This document shows positions 20,630 through 32,320 of a DNA stretch of 64,000 bases, piece after piece. The stretch's first letter is position 1, and every line of letters starts with the position of its first letter. Position numbers and translations under genes: made by a program. Location of the stretch: NCBI RefSeq assembly GCF_050003625.1, contig NC_134397.1, positions 198,173,063-198,237,062 of the forward strand, written 5' to 3'. Below the pieces are notes generated by a model, which made no database searches, had not been told where the DNA came from, and worked only from the letters and a program-made list of their open reading frames with translations. Source of the DNA: Haematobia irritans (lineage: Eukaryota > Arthropoda > Insecta > Diptera > Muscidae).

Positions 20630-22935
20630 ATACCCACCACCATGGAATGGTGATGGGGGTATAATAAGTTTGTCATTCCGTGTGTAACACATCGAAATAT
20701 CGATTTCCGACTATATAAAGTATATATATATTCTTGATCATGGAGAAATTCTAAGACGATATAAGCATTTCCGTCTGTCTGTTGTAATCACGCTACAGCC
20801 TTCAATAATGGCGCTATCGTCCTAAAACTTGGCACAGATTCGTTTTTGTTTGCAGGCCGGTCAAGTTCGAAGATGGGCTATATCGGTCCAAGTTTTGATA
20901 TAGTCCCCATATAAACCGATTTCCCGATTTGGGGTCTTGGGCTTATAAAAACCGTAGTTTTTATCCAATTTGCCTGAAATTGAAAAATCTAGAGGTACTT
21001 GAGGACCATAAAAAGGTGTGCCGAAAATGGTGCCCATAGGTCCATGTTTTGGTATAGCCCCCATATAGACCGATCTCCCGATTTTGTTTCTTAGGCTTCA
21101 AGAAACTGTATTTAATATCCGATTTGCCTGAAATTGAAAATCTAGAAGTATTTTGGGACCATAAAGAAGTGTATCGAAAATATTCCGTATCGGTCCATGT
21201 TTTGGTATAGCCCCCATATAGGCCGATCTCGCGATTTTGCTTCTTGGGCGTCTAGAAACTGTATATTTTATCCGATTTGCCTGAATTTGAAAATCTAGAG
21301 GTATTTTAGGTCCATAAAGAGGTGTGTCGAAAGTGGTCCGTATCGGTCCATGTTTCGGTATAGCCGCCATATAGACCTATCTCCCGATTTTATTTCTGGG
21401 GCTTCTATAAACTGTATTTATTACCCGATTTGCCTGAAATTGGAAATCTAGAGGTATTTTGGGACCACAAATAGGTGTACCGAAATTGAGGTGCATCGGT
21501 CCATTTTTTGTTATAACCCCCATATAGACCGATCTCCCGATTTTATTTCTTGGCCGTCTAGAGGCTATATTTTCTAGCCGATGTACTTGAAATTGAAAAT
21601 CTAAAGGTATTTTAGGACCATAAAGTGGTGTGTGGAAAATGGTCCGTATCGGTCCATGTTTTGGTATAACCGCCATATAGACCTATCTCCCGATTTTATT
21701 TCTGGGGCTTCTATAAACTGTATTTATTACCCGATTTGCCTGAAATTGGAAATCTAGAGGTATTTTGGGACCACAAATAGGTGTGCCGAAATTGAGTTGC
21801 ATCGGTCCATTTTTTGTTATAACCCCCATATAGACCGATCTTCCGATTTTACTTCTTGGCCGTCTAGAGACTATATTTTCTAGCCGATGTGCTTGAAATT
21901 GAAAATCTAGAGGTATTTTAAGATCACAAATAGGTGTGTCGCAAATGGTGCCTATCGTTCCATGTTTGGTATAGACCCCATATAGACCTATCTCCCGACT
22001 TTATTTCTGGGGCTTCTAGAATCCGTAATTTTATCCAATTTGCCGGAAATTAGAAATCTTGGGCCATAAAGAGGTGTGTCGCAAAATGTCCGTATCGGTC
22101 CATGGTTTGGTATAGCCCCTATATAGACTGATCTCCCGATTTTACTTCTTGCGCTTCTAGAATTCGTAGTTTTCACCCAATTCGTCTGAAAGTGGAATTC
22201 TAGAGGTATTTGAGGAACATTAAGAGGTGGCCCCCATATAGACCTAACTCCCGAATTTATTTCTAGGACTTCTGGAATCCAGCTGACCACAAATAGGTCA
22301 GCCGAATATGGTGTGTATCGACCCATGTTTTGGTATAGCCTCCACATAGACCGATCTCCAGATTTAACCCATTGGGCTTCTAGAAACCGTAGTTTTGTCC
22401 GATTTGCACTGGAATTTTGGACCCTCAAAACTCTGTATCGCATTTATTTTTACCGGTCCGTTTGGTAAGGCATCGATATAGACCGATATCTCTTGTTGAG
22501 GGCACACCGACAGAAAAACTATTTTCCTAAGGAATGAAATTTTAGACAATGATGATGAAAATTGCTTGAAACTGAAAGTAAAATTTCCACATTTTACTCA
22601 ACGTATTCATTAAAATAATGGCGGAAAAAATCTACAGATTTAAGATTTCAAATCAAGGCGTTTTTTCATCATATACACGATATGTTAATGATTACTCTAA
22701 AACTCAAATAAAATTGGTTCTCATAAATCCAGAATCTGATCTAGTCTTCATAGGTAGAATCTGGTTGAACCGATTTGCTTGGGAGAAAATTTGTCATCAA
22801 ACCCCCTAAAATTCTATATATTATCAAGAAACCCGCTACGACGAAGAGTTTTCAAAGTAAACTATTATATTTGATTCATGGTGGTGGGTATTTAAGAATC
22901 GGCCCGGCCGAACTTAGTGCTGTATATACTTGTTT
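20630..22935. mobile_element. Family B interspersed repeat, complete
   Basis: Begins with the hairpin TATACCCACCACCAT-GGA-ATGGTGATGGGGGTATA and a conserved block (TCATTCCGTGTGTAACACATC, TATATATATTCTTGATCATG, TTCCGTCTGTCTG, AACTTGGCACAG). About nine 153-bp modules follow, each with CGGTCCATGTTTTGGTATAG, CCCCCATATAGACCGATCTC and GAAATTGAAAATCTAGAGG. It ends with CATGGTGGTGGGTA, inverted relative to the start, and the GC hairpin CGGCCCGGCCG plus GTATATACTTGTT. Antisense open frames of the form GAIPKHGPIRTIF...YGPKIPLDFQFQ are translations of the 153-bp period. No transposase is present. Confidence 0.85.
21374..21985. repeat. 306-bp higher-order duplication within family B
   Basis: Two adjacent modules (GACCTATCTCCCG...CATCGGTCCATTTTTTG and GACCGATCTYCCG...TCTAGCCGATGT) occur as a pair at 21374-21679 and again at 21680-21985 with only a few differences. 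The spacing is 306 bp, exactly two 153-bp modules, and the pair is much more similar to its copy than neighbouring modules are to each other. Confidence 0.8.
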
Positions 22936-22959
22936 CTGGTTTATTGTATTTTATTACTC

Positions 22960-23606
22960 AAAAGCACAATATGCCGGAAATAATATGAAATTTTAGAATC
23001 GGTTTAGATTTGTTCAATTTGGTAACTATTGGCATGGATTATGGCCTTAAACCGGTGGACAAAGCCATCACACATTATTTGAATGCGGCGCTACGGTATT
23101 TTGACTCATTCCCGGCTAAACGTGGTCTTTGAGATGGTCGATACTTTGGTATGGTTTAGTACTAACCTTACTCTCTAAAATTCCCCAGGTCCAATGTAAT
23201 GAGATCCGGAGATTTTCGTGGCCATTGTGTGGTACAAATGAGGCGAGGAACCTCATTTTTAAATCAGTTTTGGTTTACCTTTTTTAATGGCATCTTTGGC
23301 AAATCAACCCGAATATTTTGTTTGGTCACAAACAAAATCAATTTGGAATGACTTCTCATCGGAGAAACTGAAATTCGAAGCAACTCCTTGGCTCTGTTTA
23401 GTACATCTTCTGTTGTGCATCAGTGAGCCCCGGCACTTTTTTGAACTTCAATAGCTTTAATCCAATCTCATTTTATGCATCCGTTCTCGCGATATGATCT
23501 GTCCATCAGCAAATTTTATACCACTGCAATGCACTGCGTCGTGGATTTTGATCAAATCTAGCCCTATTTATGTATCATTTCTAGTATTGTTACCGTTTTT
23601 TCGTCC
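22960..23606 (-). pseudogene. Decayed mariner-like transposase
   Basis: On the minus strand I can read NFSFSDEKSFQIDFVCDQTKYSG (about 23323-23391), matching the region of the first catalytic Asp of Tc1/mariner transposases, with a stop codon just after it. Further downstream comes TQWPRKSPDLITLD (about 23188-23229), matching the region of the third. RERMHKMRLD is visible farther upstream on that strand. The frame is broken by stops and frameshifts throughout and no terminal repeats were found. It abuts the mariner at 23609. Confidence 0.65.
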
Positions 23607-23608
23607 TA

Positions 23609-24674
23609 CCAGGTTGGCTCATAAGTCCCCGGTCTAAGAAAAACACATTTTTTTTGTCAAAATTCGTTTTTATTATTCAACATAGTTCCCTTCAAGAGCG
23701 ATACAATGATTATAACGACCTTCCAATTTTTTGATACCATTTTGGTAGTACTCCTTCGGTTTTGCTTCAAAATAGGCCTCAGTATCGGCGATCACCTCTT
23801 CATTGCAGCCAAATTTTTTCCCTGCGAGCATCCTTTTGAGGTCTGAGAAAAAGAAAAAGTCGCTGGGGGCCAGATCTGGAGAATACGGTGGGTGGGGAAG
23901 CAATTCGAAGACCAATTCATGAATTTTTGCCATCGTTCTCAATGACTTGTGGCACGGTGCGTTGTCTTGGTGGAACAACACTTTTTTCTTCTTCATATAA
24001 GGGCCGTTTTGCCGCCATTTCGACCTTCAAACGCTCCAATAACGCCATATAATAGTCAGTTGATGGGTTTTCCCTTCTCAAGATAATCGATAAAAATTAT
24101 TCCCTGTGCACCCCAAAAAACAGAGGCAAAGTGCCAGCGGACTTTTGAGTCTTTCCACGCTTCGGAGACGGTTCACCGGTCGCTGTCCACTCAGCCGACT
24201 GTCGATTGGACTCAAGAGTGTAGTGATGGAGCCATGTTTCATCCATTGTCACATATCGACGGAAAAACTCGGATGTATTACGAGTTAACAGCTGCAAACA
24301 CCGCTGAGAATCTTCAACACGTTGTTGTTTATGGTCAAATGTGAGCTCGCGCGGCACCCATTTTGCACAGAGCTTCCGCATATCCAAATATTGATGAATG
24401 ATATGACCAACACGTTCCTTTGATATCTCTAAGGCCTCTGCTATCTCGATCAACTTCATTTTACGGTCATTCAAAATCATTTTGTGGAATTTTTAGATGT
24501 TTTCGTCGGTTACCACCTCTTTCGGGCGTCTACTGCGTTCACCGTCCTCCGTGCTCATTTCACCACGCTTGAATTTTGCATACCAATCAATTAATGTTGA
24601 TGTTGAAAATAATATGCATTTAATACTAGCGACGTCATCTATATGTCAGACCGGGGACTTATCAGCCAACCTGT
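23609..24674 (-). mobile_element. Himar1-like mariner, copy M1, internally deleted
   Basis: Irritans-subfamily mariner of about 1066 bp, where the family's length is close to 1.26 kb. Right end GGGGACTTATCAGCCAACCTGT at 24674 is followed by TA; left end CCAGGTTGGCTCATAAG at 23609 is preceded by TA. About 190 bp that should contain the start codon and the first 45 or so codons are missing between 24584 and 24620. It lies beside the decayed transposase at 22960-23606 and family B. Confidence 0.9.
23673..24580 (-). pseudogene. Mariner transposase pseudogene (M1)
   Basis: Fragments of a DD34D mariner transposase, the enzyme that cuts and pastes the element at TA dinucleotides. In order on the minus strand: PKEVVTDENI and then an in-frame stop at about 24496; the helix-turn-helix region RKMKLIEIAEALEIS; the first catalytic motif VTMDETWLHH; a frameshift after KTQKSAG; then VLFHQDNAPCH and HPPYSPDLAPSDFF, with 34 residues between the two Asp. 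It ends with GNYVE, the normal C-terminus. The catalytic residues survive but the missing N-terminus, stop and frameshifts make it non-functional. Confidence 0.9.
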
Positions 24675-24676
24675 TA

Positions 24677-25905
24677 CACTTAGTGGTTCTTGATCAGGTG
24701 TGCGGGGGTAATCCAGCAACGCGACCACCAACTTAAAAGCTAATGAAATACCAGGTGATTAAAACTAATACCCTTTGTTTGAAACCCCTTTTATTTAACT
24801 CGTTTTCTTTTCGTTATCATGACATTCAGTAACAGTGATGTGTGTTGAATTACGAATAAAAATTATGAACCCGAATCCTTTGAACTCAATTCATAAGAGT
24901 AACAGGATTGAAGAGATATAAGGGCAATGTTTTCGAAATAGAATTTGTAGTAGTTACACAAATGCCGACATATAGAGTGACAAAATTGCCACTCAAACAT
25001 GTTAGTCATGCCATACCACCTCAATTGTAGAGGTTTACGACAAAGTTCTGTTTTACTCGACTAAATGATAATGTCGATAGTTAAGCTTTATCTCGAATGT
25101 CATTTTTTCGAAAGACAATAAATAAATGAAAATTGCATATGGCAGTGCTTTTGATGTAAAGTGTGGTAAATACCAGGATCAAAGGATTTTCCCAATGGTT
25201 GACCATATTTGGCGTTAAAATTCACACCTCCTTGTATACACACCATTCGAACTCCGAGATATATTATGTACCCAATTTTGGGTGGTTTTTCATTGTAAAG
25301 CAAACAACCACACGAATATAGAATATTAAGGGTGAGTGGTGAGTTAAACTATGGTGTTTCTTTGAATTGGAGAAAGGCGGAGAGGGTGTTAATGTTCCAT
25401 TAACACGCAATGTTATTGCGTTTCGGTGTCCTTTTGCTGTTGAAGTTGCTTGAAGAACATGTGTACTGTACTGCAGATATTGTCAAGTCACGTAAGTGAA
25501 TCTTGTCAACAACGGCTTCTTTGAAATCATTTCGTGAAACTACTAGGCTAAAAGAATTGGCAAATAGTATTCCGCTTTCTGGTTCAGAAAAGTTGTTAGT
25601 CACATACATATGTAGAGACAAAGTAGAAAAAGGCGGAGTTGGCTAATGTATACCCTGAGGCAACCCTACAGAATGGATGGTATTCGTCCCACCTGAAAAT
25701 ATGGCAGGGTCGAATTTTTAATATCACTCACCATGGATCGCAGTCAAGAAAATTTTTCTTGTAACCAAAGAGATGTATGGATGTGTAATAAGAAAAAAAC
25801 CCATTAATATGGGGTTACTCATGAATTGGATGTACAGTAATATCAACCGGTAAGCCAACGTACTGGCCAACAGACGTATCTAAAACTCCCGACTGATTGA
25901 CTTTT
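24677..25905. other. Non-repetitive DNA, no gene recognised
   Basis: Probably host DNA. Two short stretches (25145-25183 and 25515-25560) have diverged counterparts elsewhere in the window's non-repetitive DNA (35013-35050; 29790-29840 and 34675-34728). No coding exon was identified. Confidence 0.5.
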
Positions 25906-27698
25906 TATACCCTCCACCATAGGATGGGGGGTATATTAACTTTGCCTTTCCGTTCGTAACACATCGAAATATTGCTCTAAGACCCCATAAAGTATATATA
26001 TTCTGGGTCGTGGTGAAATTCTGAGTCGATCTAAGCATGTCCATCTGTCCGTCCGTTTGTTGAAATCACGCTAACTTCAGAACGAAACAAGCTATCGACT
26101 TGAAACTTGGCACAAGTAGTTGTTATCGATGTAGGTCGGATGGTATTGCAAATGGGCTATACCGGACCACTTTTGCGTATAGCCCCCATATAAACGGACC
26201 CAAAGATTTGGCTTGCGGCTTGCCTCTAAGAGAAGCATATTTCATCCGATCTGGCTGAAATTTGGTACATGGTGTTAGTATATGGTCTCTAACACACATG
26301 CAAAAATTGGTCCATATCGGCCCATAATTATATATAGCCCCCATATAAACCGATTGCTAGATTTGACCTCCGGAGGCTCTTGGAGGAGCAAATTCATCCG
26401 ATCCGGTTGAAATTTGATACGTGGTGTTAGTATATAGTTTCTAACAACCATGCAAAAATTGGTCCATATCGGTCCATAATTATATGAAGCCCCCATATAA
26501 ACCGATCCCCAGATTTGACCTCCGGAGCCTCTTGGAGGAGCAAAATTCATCCGATCAGGTTGAAATTTGGTACATGGTGTTAGTATATGGTCTCTAACAA
26601 ACAAGCAAAAATTGGTCCATATCGACCCACACTTATATATAGCCCCCATATAAACCGATCCCCAGATTTGACGGAGCCGGAGCCTCTTAGAGTAGCAAAA
26701 TTCATCCGATCCGGTTGAAATTTGATACGTGGTGTTAGTATATGGTCTCTAACAAACATGGAAAAATTGGTCCATATCGGACCATAATTATATATAGCCC
26801 CCATATAAACCGATCCCCAGATTTGACCTCCGGAGCCTCTTGGAGGAGCAAAATTCATCCGATCCGGTTGAAATTTGGAACATGGTGTTAGTATATGGTC
26901 TCTAACATTCGATCCGGTTCAAATTTGGAACGTGGTGTTAGTATATGGCCGCTAACAACCATACCAAAAATGGTCCATTTTGGTCTATAGTTACACTAAA
27001 AAAATATTGTCGTGAGGTCAAAGATTTCATGTCTTTAAAATACGAATACAAATTTTGCTTAGCATAGAAGACGCATTTCTCTAAAATAAAGTTATTTTCC
27101 TTTTCCAAAAGTCGATAAACTTTTCAATGAAGTCGTATTGTCCTTATAATTAAGTGATTTGACTTAAAAATGTGTATCTTAACATGAAAGAAAAAATGTA
27201 TAGGCTAAGGTCAACTTGACTTTAATAATTCAGAAAAATTCTTTAAATTTAATGAAATTGTCTTTAAATTTGTTGTCTTTTTGCATCTTGACTACAAAGC
27301 AAAAAATCGTTTAAATATACGACATGTTTTTCACAACTTTATTTTAAAGAAGTTTTTTACTTCAAACATAGCATAATTTCTACTGGAAGTCGAGTCTTAA
27401 TTTGGAAAATAAAGTTGCCGTTAACTCGTTTTTAAAGGTCTTTGACAGCATATGAAGAAAAAAAGCTGAGAAAGCGAAAACTTAAAATTTGCTTCCTAGA
27501 AGCAAGTACACAAAAACTAAATTTAAAAGAGAATTGTGTCTTAAAAGTATCCTTACTTGTATTCTCCGCTTCTTTGGCTCGGAATCAATACCAAATTTTT
27601 TAAAGTAAAGACAAAATCTTTGGAACCGAGTATGTTTTTTTTGTGTATATATAGCCGATCCCCAATCACAGATAAGTTGGCCCATATCGGTTCATAAT
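25906..27698. mobile_element. Family A interspersed repeat, copy 2 (3' truncated)
   Basis: Starts with the hairpin TATACCCTCCACCAT-AGG-ATGGGGGGTATA and contains TTCCGTTCGTAACACATCG, GTCCATCTGTCCGTCCG and AACTTGGCACAAGTAG. Modules recur with CCCCCATATAAACCGAT at about 26341, 26493, 26646 and 26801, a spacing of 152-155 bp. It is interrupted by a CACTG MITE (26994-27645) and stops at 27698, where the CATGGTTGACAC terminus of a satellite element begins. The antisense frame GAIYNYGPIWTNF...PDRMNFA is a repeat translation. Confidence 0.88.
26994..27645. mobile_element. CACTG-type MITE, 652 bp, TA target duplication
   Basis: Left end CACTAAAAAAATATTGTCG and right end ACCGAGTATGTTTTTTTTGTG. TA is present on both sides (26992-26993, 27646-27647), and removing one TA and the element restores the family A reading GTTATATATAGCCGATCCCC. 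The interior matches the element at 59395-60033 nearly base for base (GAGGTCAAAGATTTCATG, ACTTGTATTCTCCGCTTC). There is no coding capacity. Confidence 0.85.
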
Positions 27699-28600
27699 CA
27701 TGGTTGACACTCGAGTCAAAAATAATCTACCAAAATTTAATTTCTATAGAAAATTTTGTCAAAATTTAATTTCTATAGGAAATTTTGTTAAAATTTTATT
27801 TCTATAGAAAATTTTGTCAAAATTTTATTTCTATAGAAAATTTTGGCAACATTTTATTTTGAGAGAAAATTTTGTCAAAATTTTATTTCGATAGAAAATT
27901 TTGTCAAAATTTTATTTCTATGGAAAATTTTGCCAAAATTTTATTTCTATAGAAAATTGTGCCGAAATTTGATTTCTATAGAAAATTTTGGCAAAATTTT
28001 ATTCTAAAGAAAATTTTGGCAAATTTTTATTTCTATAGGAAATTTTGCTAAATTTTATTTCTTTAGAAAATTTTGTCAAAATTTTATTTCTATAAAAAAT
28101 TTTGTCAAAATTTAGTTCTATAGAAAATTTTGTCAAAATTTTATTTCTGTAGAACATTTTGCAAAAAATTTATTGCTACAGAAATTGTTGTCAAAAATTT
28201 TGCCAAAATTTTATTTCTACATAAAATTTTGCCAAAATTTTATTTCTATAGAAAATTTTGCCAAAATTTTATTTCTATAGAAAATTTTGCCAAAATTTTA
28301 TTTCTATAGAAAATTTTGCCAAAATTTTATTTCTATAGAAAATTTCGCCAAAATTTTATTTATATAGAAAATTTTGCCAAAATTTTATTTCTATGGAAAA
28401 TTTTGCCGACATTTTATTATAAAGAAAATGTTGGCAAATTTTTATTTCTATAGAAAATTTTGCCGAAATTTTATTTCTATAGAAAATTATTAGAGGGGAA
28501 TATTTTGCAAAATCCACCAAAACATCAAGAATTCTATCAAACATTAAAAAATCTACCATTGATAAAAGTCGATGATACTTCCGAAATTTTTTTTGTTTAT
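27699..28600 (+). mobile_element. Satellite-bearing TIR element, left end and array
   Basis: Begins CATGGTTGACACTCGAG and TCAAAAATAATCTACCAAAA, the left bookend shared with 32066, 48984 (inverted) and 51750. A forward 29-bp array of about 27 units (27728-28490) follows, many with GCCAAAATTTT. Then comes GGGGAATATTTTGCAAAATC, the right inner bookend also seen near 55033. The outer right terminus GTGGCAACC is not visible, so the end near 28600 is approximate. Confidence 0.7.
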
Positions 28601-30085
28601 GAACAATACAAAAATAACAAATATAGCGATTTAGTTTGTTGCATTAAACATTTGTCACTATGGCGATAGTCGCCTCGAATAATATTTGTGCCCAGCGAAT
28701 GATGAATAATTTTTTTTTGAGTGTATAGTTCGTGTTTAGTGTAGAGTTAGTGTTTCAAGTTGTTTCCTTTTTATAATTTTTCCCCGTGGGTTAGTACTTC
28801 TTTCAAAGATATAACGATAACGTAAACTATTTTGGAAGGTCTGCTCTCCTGTTCGAATCATAGAACTTCAAAGCAATATGCGCTTTATAAATTTGCAAAT
28901 TAAATAAAACCCCAATCTAATTATAACTTACATTCTGAAATATTCCAAACAAAAGGATGATACTGTTATCCTGTTAACTAGACAGAGAAACTTCAAAGAA
29001 TGCGCCGACGCTTATATATGATGTGCTGAAAAAAAAAAAATAAATAAATACATAACAATTTATCTAAATATAATAAAAATGTAAAATCAAATATTTGAGT
29101 TTTATATAAAATGTAAATATAAATATTTTTACTACCAAACTAACTAAACAGTTTCAGCCGAAGGCAAAGAAACGTCTGGATTTTCCTTTGATCCTATTCT
29201 ACAGATACCACCAGTTCAAAGCTTTTAAAAAATAGAGAGACTCATTCATGTATATCGCGGAATGGCAAACCCCAAAAATCTATAGTATATAGTAAGGAAT
29301 TGTTACAATGTCCCTAAAATATACTCCTCTCTCCCACTATGTTTTTTCCACCACCTCACATTTCACTTTAGTTAACCAATTTCAAATGAGGTCACATGCT
29401 ATCGTTTCTCACATCCTCATACTACCAGTGAAGTTTCAAAGGATCCTCATTTGCATTTTTATGGCTTTGTTTGAAGTTTCTCCGAAGACCCGATTTTCAT
29501 TTCCATGGCAACGTGGTAATCACTGCTGTCTTCCTAGCAAATGTTTGACAATTCAACTATGGGTGGGGCTCAATGAACATGGAAGCACAAAACACGGATT
29601 GTCTTTGAAATATCTGCAAGTTCCATGCAATGACGACATACCACCCCATACATAGGGTGATTGTGTTGTTATGAAAGTTTGCTATGTTTTGAGTATGAAA
29701 TTGAATGTCGGAAAGTTTTCAGACATAATGGACATTTTCTTTAACCTTTAGTTCTTTTTTATGGCACATAAGCCAATTAAAATGCAAATGTGACTTCTTT
29801 GAAATATTTCGTGTTTCTACTAGGATAGAAGAAATCAAAGGACGTTCTCTCTTTGTTGTTTCTCTGTTTTGGGAGATATTAAAGAAAAAACATGACAATG
29901 TTCTATATCAATATTAAGCTGTTTTATTGGGCAGAACAAGATATGAGTGAATTCACAAGAATACAAAAGTGGAAATATCCCAATTTTGAAAAAATAGAAA
30001 GGTAAAAAACACGATTTTTGTAAATTTTGAAAAAGTCGACTTTTTGATTCCAATTACAATCCATATATGATGAATGCATATATAG
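28601..30085. other. Non-repetitive DNA, no gene recognised
   Basis: AT-rich DNA without identified exons. The open frame at 29308-29655 lacks any recognisable domain. A short segment at 29779-29840 (ATGCAAATGTGACTTCTTTG and onward) has diverged relatives at 25515 and 34655. Confidence 0.5.
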
Positions 30086-31705
30086 AGATAAAATTGTTAC
30101 AAAATTTTCTATAGAAATAAAATTTGGACAAAATTTTCTATAGAAATAAAATTTTGACAAAGTTTTCTATAGAAGTAAAATTTCGACATAATTTTCTATA
30201 GAGTTAAAATTTTGACAAAATTTTCTATAGAGATAAAATTTTGACAAAATTTTCTATAGAGATAAAATTTTGACAAAATTTTCTATAGAGACAAAATTTT
30301 GACAAAATTTTCTATAGAGATAAAATTTTGACAAAATTTTCTATAGAGATAAAATTTTGACAAAATTTTCTATAGAGATAAAATTTTGGCAAAATTTTCT
30401 ATAGAAATAAAATTAGTCCCATTAATATAATATTTTAACAAAATTTTCTATTGAGATAATTTCTATAGAAGTATAATTCGACAAAATTTTCTATAGAGTT
30501 AAAATTTTGACAACATTTTCTATAGAGATAAAATTTTGACAAAATTTTCTATAGAGATAAAATTTTGACAAAATTTTCTATAGAGAAAAAATTTTGACAA
30601 AATTTCCATAGAAATAAAATTTTGACAAAATTTTCTATTGAGATGAAATATTGGCAAAATTATATTACATGTTAGCCTGGTACCGAAACAGGCAATTGAC
30701 GTCCAAATGCATTATATCTAATTATACAAAATTTTCTATAGAAATAAAATTAAGTCCAAATTTTCCATTAATATAATATTTTGACAAAATTTTCTATTGA
30801 GATAATATTTTTAAAAAATTTTCTATAGAAATAAAATTTTGAAAAAAATTTTCTATTGAGGTACAATTTTGACAATTTTTTTCTATTGAGATAAAGTTTT
30901 GACAAAATTTTCTATCGAGATGAAATTTTAACAAAATTTTCTATAGAAATAAAATTTTGACAAAATTTTCTAAAGAAATAAAATGTTGAAAAATTTTCTA
31001 TTGAGATGAAATTTTGGCAAAAATTTCTATTGAGATGAAATTTTGGCAAAATTTTCTATAGAAATAAAATTTTGACAAAATTTTCTATAGAAATAAAATT
31101 TTGACCAAATTTTCTATAGAAATAAAATGTTGACAAAATTTTCTATAGAAATAAAATTTTGACAAAATTTTCTATTGAAATAAAAGTTTGACAAAATTTT
31201 CTATAGAAATAAAATTTTGACAAAATTTTCTATAGAAATACAATTTTGACAAAATTTTCTATAGAAATAAAATTTTGTCAAACCACAGTTGTGATGAAGG
31301 CTGCAAATCTAGCTACGTAATTAAATTTTGACAAAATTTTCTATAGAAATAAAATGTTGACAAAATTTTCTGTAGCAATAAAATTTTGACAAAAATTTTC
31401 TATAGAAATAAAATTTTGATAAAATTTTCTACAGAAATAAAATTTTGACAAAATTTTCTATAGAAATAAAATGTTGACAAAATTATCTATAGAAATAAAA
31501 TTTTGACAAAATTTTCTATAGAAATAAAATTTTGACAAAATTTTCTATAGGAATAAAATTTTGACAAAATTTTCTATAGGAATAAAATTTTTCAAAAATT
31601 TCTACAGAGATAAAATTTTGACAAAATTTTCTATAGAGATAAAATGTTCACAAAATTTTCTATAGAAATAAAATTTTGACAAAAAATTCTATTGAGATAA
31701 ATGGA
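30086..31705 (-). repeat. 29-bp minisatellite array, reverse orientation
   Basis: About 52 units read as ATTTTGACAAAATTTTCTATAGAAATAAA, the reverse complement of the arrays at 1-28 kb. A run of GAGATAAAA variants occupies 30195-30380. Two short unrelated inserts, at about 30661-30722 and 31288-31320, interrupt it. Confidence 0.93.
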
Positions 31706-31710
31706 CACAA

Positions 31711-31905
31711 AAATCTCCTAATGTCAATCCATTGGACTTTTGCCCTTGGGACATATTGGAGCGTACGGTTGGAGTTGAAATTACAAAAGTGTCGATCATT
31801 TCAAGAGGGCGAGTGAGGGAACAGGGAATGGACCAAAATGTCGCAGAGCTACTTTCATAGAGCGTGCAATGGCTTTGTCGGCCGTTTTAAGGCCATAATT
31901 CGTGA
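31711..31905 (+). pseudogene. Decayed mariner-like transposase, C-terminal fragment
   Basis: The frame starting at TGGACACAAAAA reads WTQKSPNVNPLDFCPWDILE and continues VGVEITKVS. After a frame change, EWTKMSQSYFHRACNGFVG and RFKAIIRDSK follow. The SPxxNPLDFxxWxILE pattern is the third-catalytic-residue region of a Tc1/mariner-type transposase. Only this C-terminal part is present, with frameshifts and no terminal repeats. It is embedded between two 29-bp arrays and is homologous to the fragment at 32606. Confidence 0.65.
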
Positions 31906-32065
31906 TTCTAAAATTTCTAAAATTTAATGATATTTTCGTCATTTGTGAAAAAAAACTTGACAAATCACTTTTTCACTTGACATGTATTAAAAAACTTGAC
32001 AATAAAGCATGTCTGCCAACCCTATTTATACCGCACAATGACCACAAAAATCTCGGGGTCCCAGT

Positions 32066-32320
32066 CACTGTTGCCACTCGAACCAAAAAATAATCTACCA
32101 AAACTTGGAAAAAATTCTACCAAAAAACTACCAAACAATATTCTAAAGAAAATTTTGGCAAATTTTTATTTCTATAGAAAAATTTTGCAAAATTTTATTT
32201 CTATAGAAAATTTTGTCAAAATTTTATTTCTATAGAAAATTTTGGCAAAATTTTATTTCTATAGAAAATTTTGACAAAATGTTATTTCTATAGAAAATTT
32301 TGCCGAAATTTTATTTCTAG
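32066..32320 (+). mobile_element. Satellite-bearing TIR element, left end with short forward array
   Basis: CACTGTTGCCACTCG at 32066, followed by AATAATCTACCAAAAC and AAAAACTACCAAAC, matches the left bookend at 51750. Only six or seven 29-bp units follow before the array flips to the reverse orientation at about 32321. The right bookend is absent. Confidence 0.65.

Noticed and set aside
21098..22443. Minus-strand frames GAIPKHGPIRTIF...YGPKIPLDFQFQ and, at 26123-26858, GAIYNYGPIWTNF...PDRMNFA
   Set aside because: The 153-bp period equals 51 codons, so any frame without a stop stays open from module to module. Codons follow the DNA repeat and no known domain, start context or splice structure is present.
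29308..29655. 115-codon frame in non-repetitive DNA
   Set aside because: No domain, no similarity recognised and AT-rich surroundings; a chance frame of this size is expected in 64 kb.
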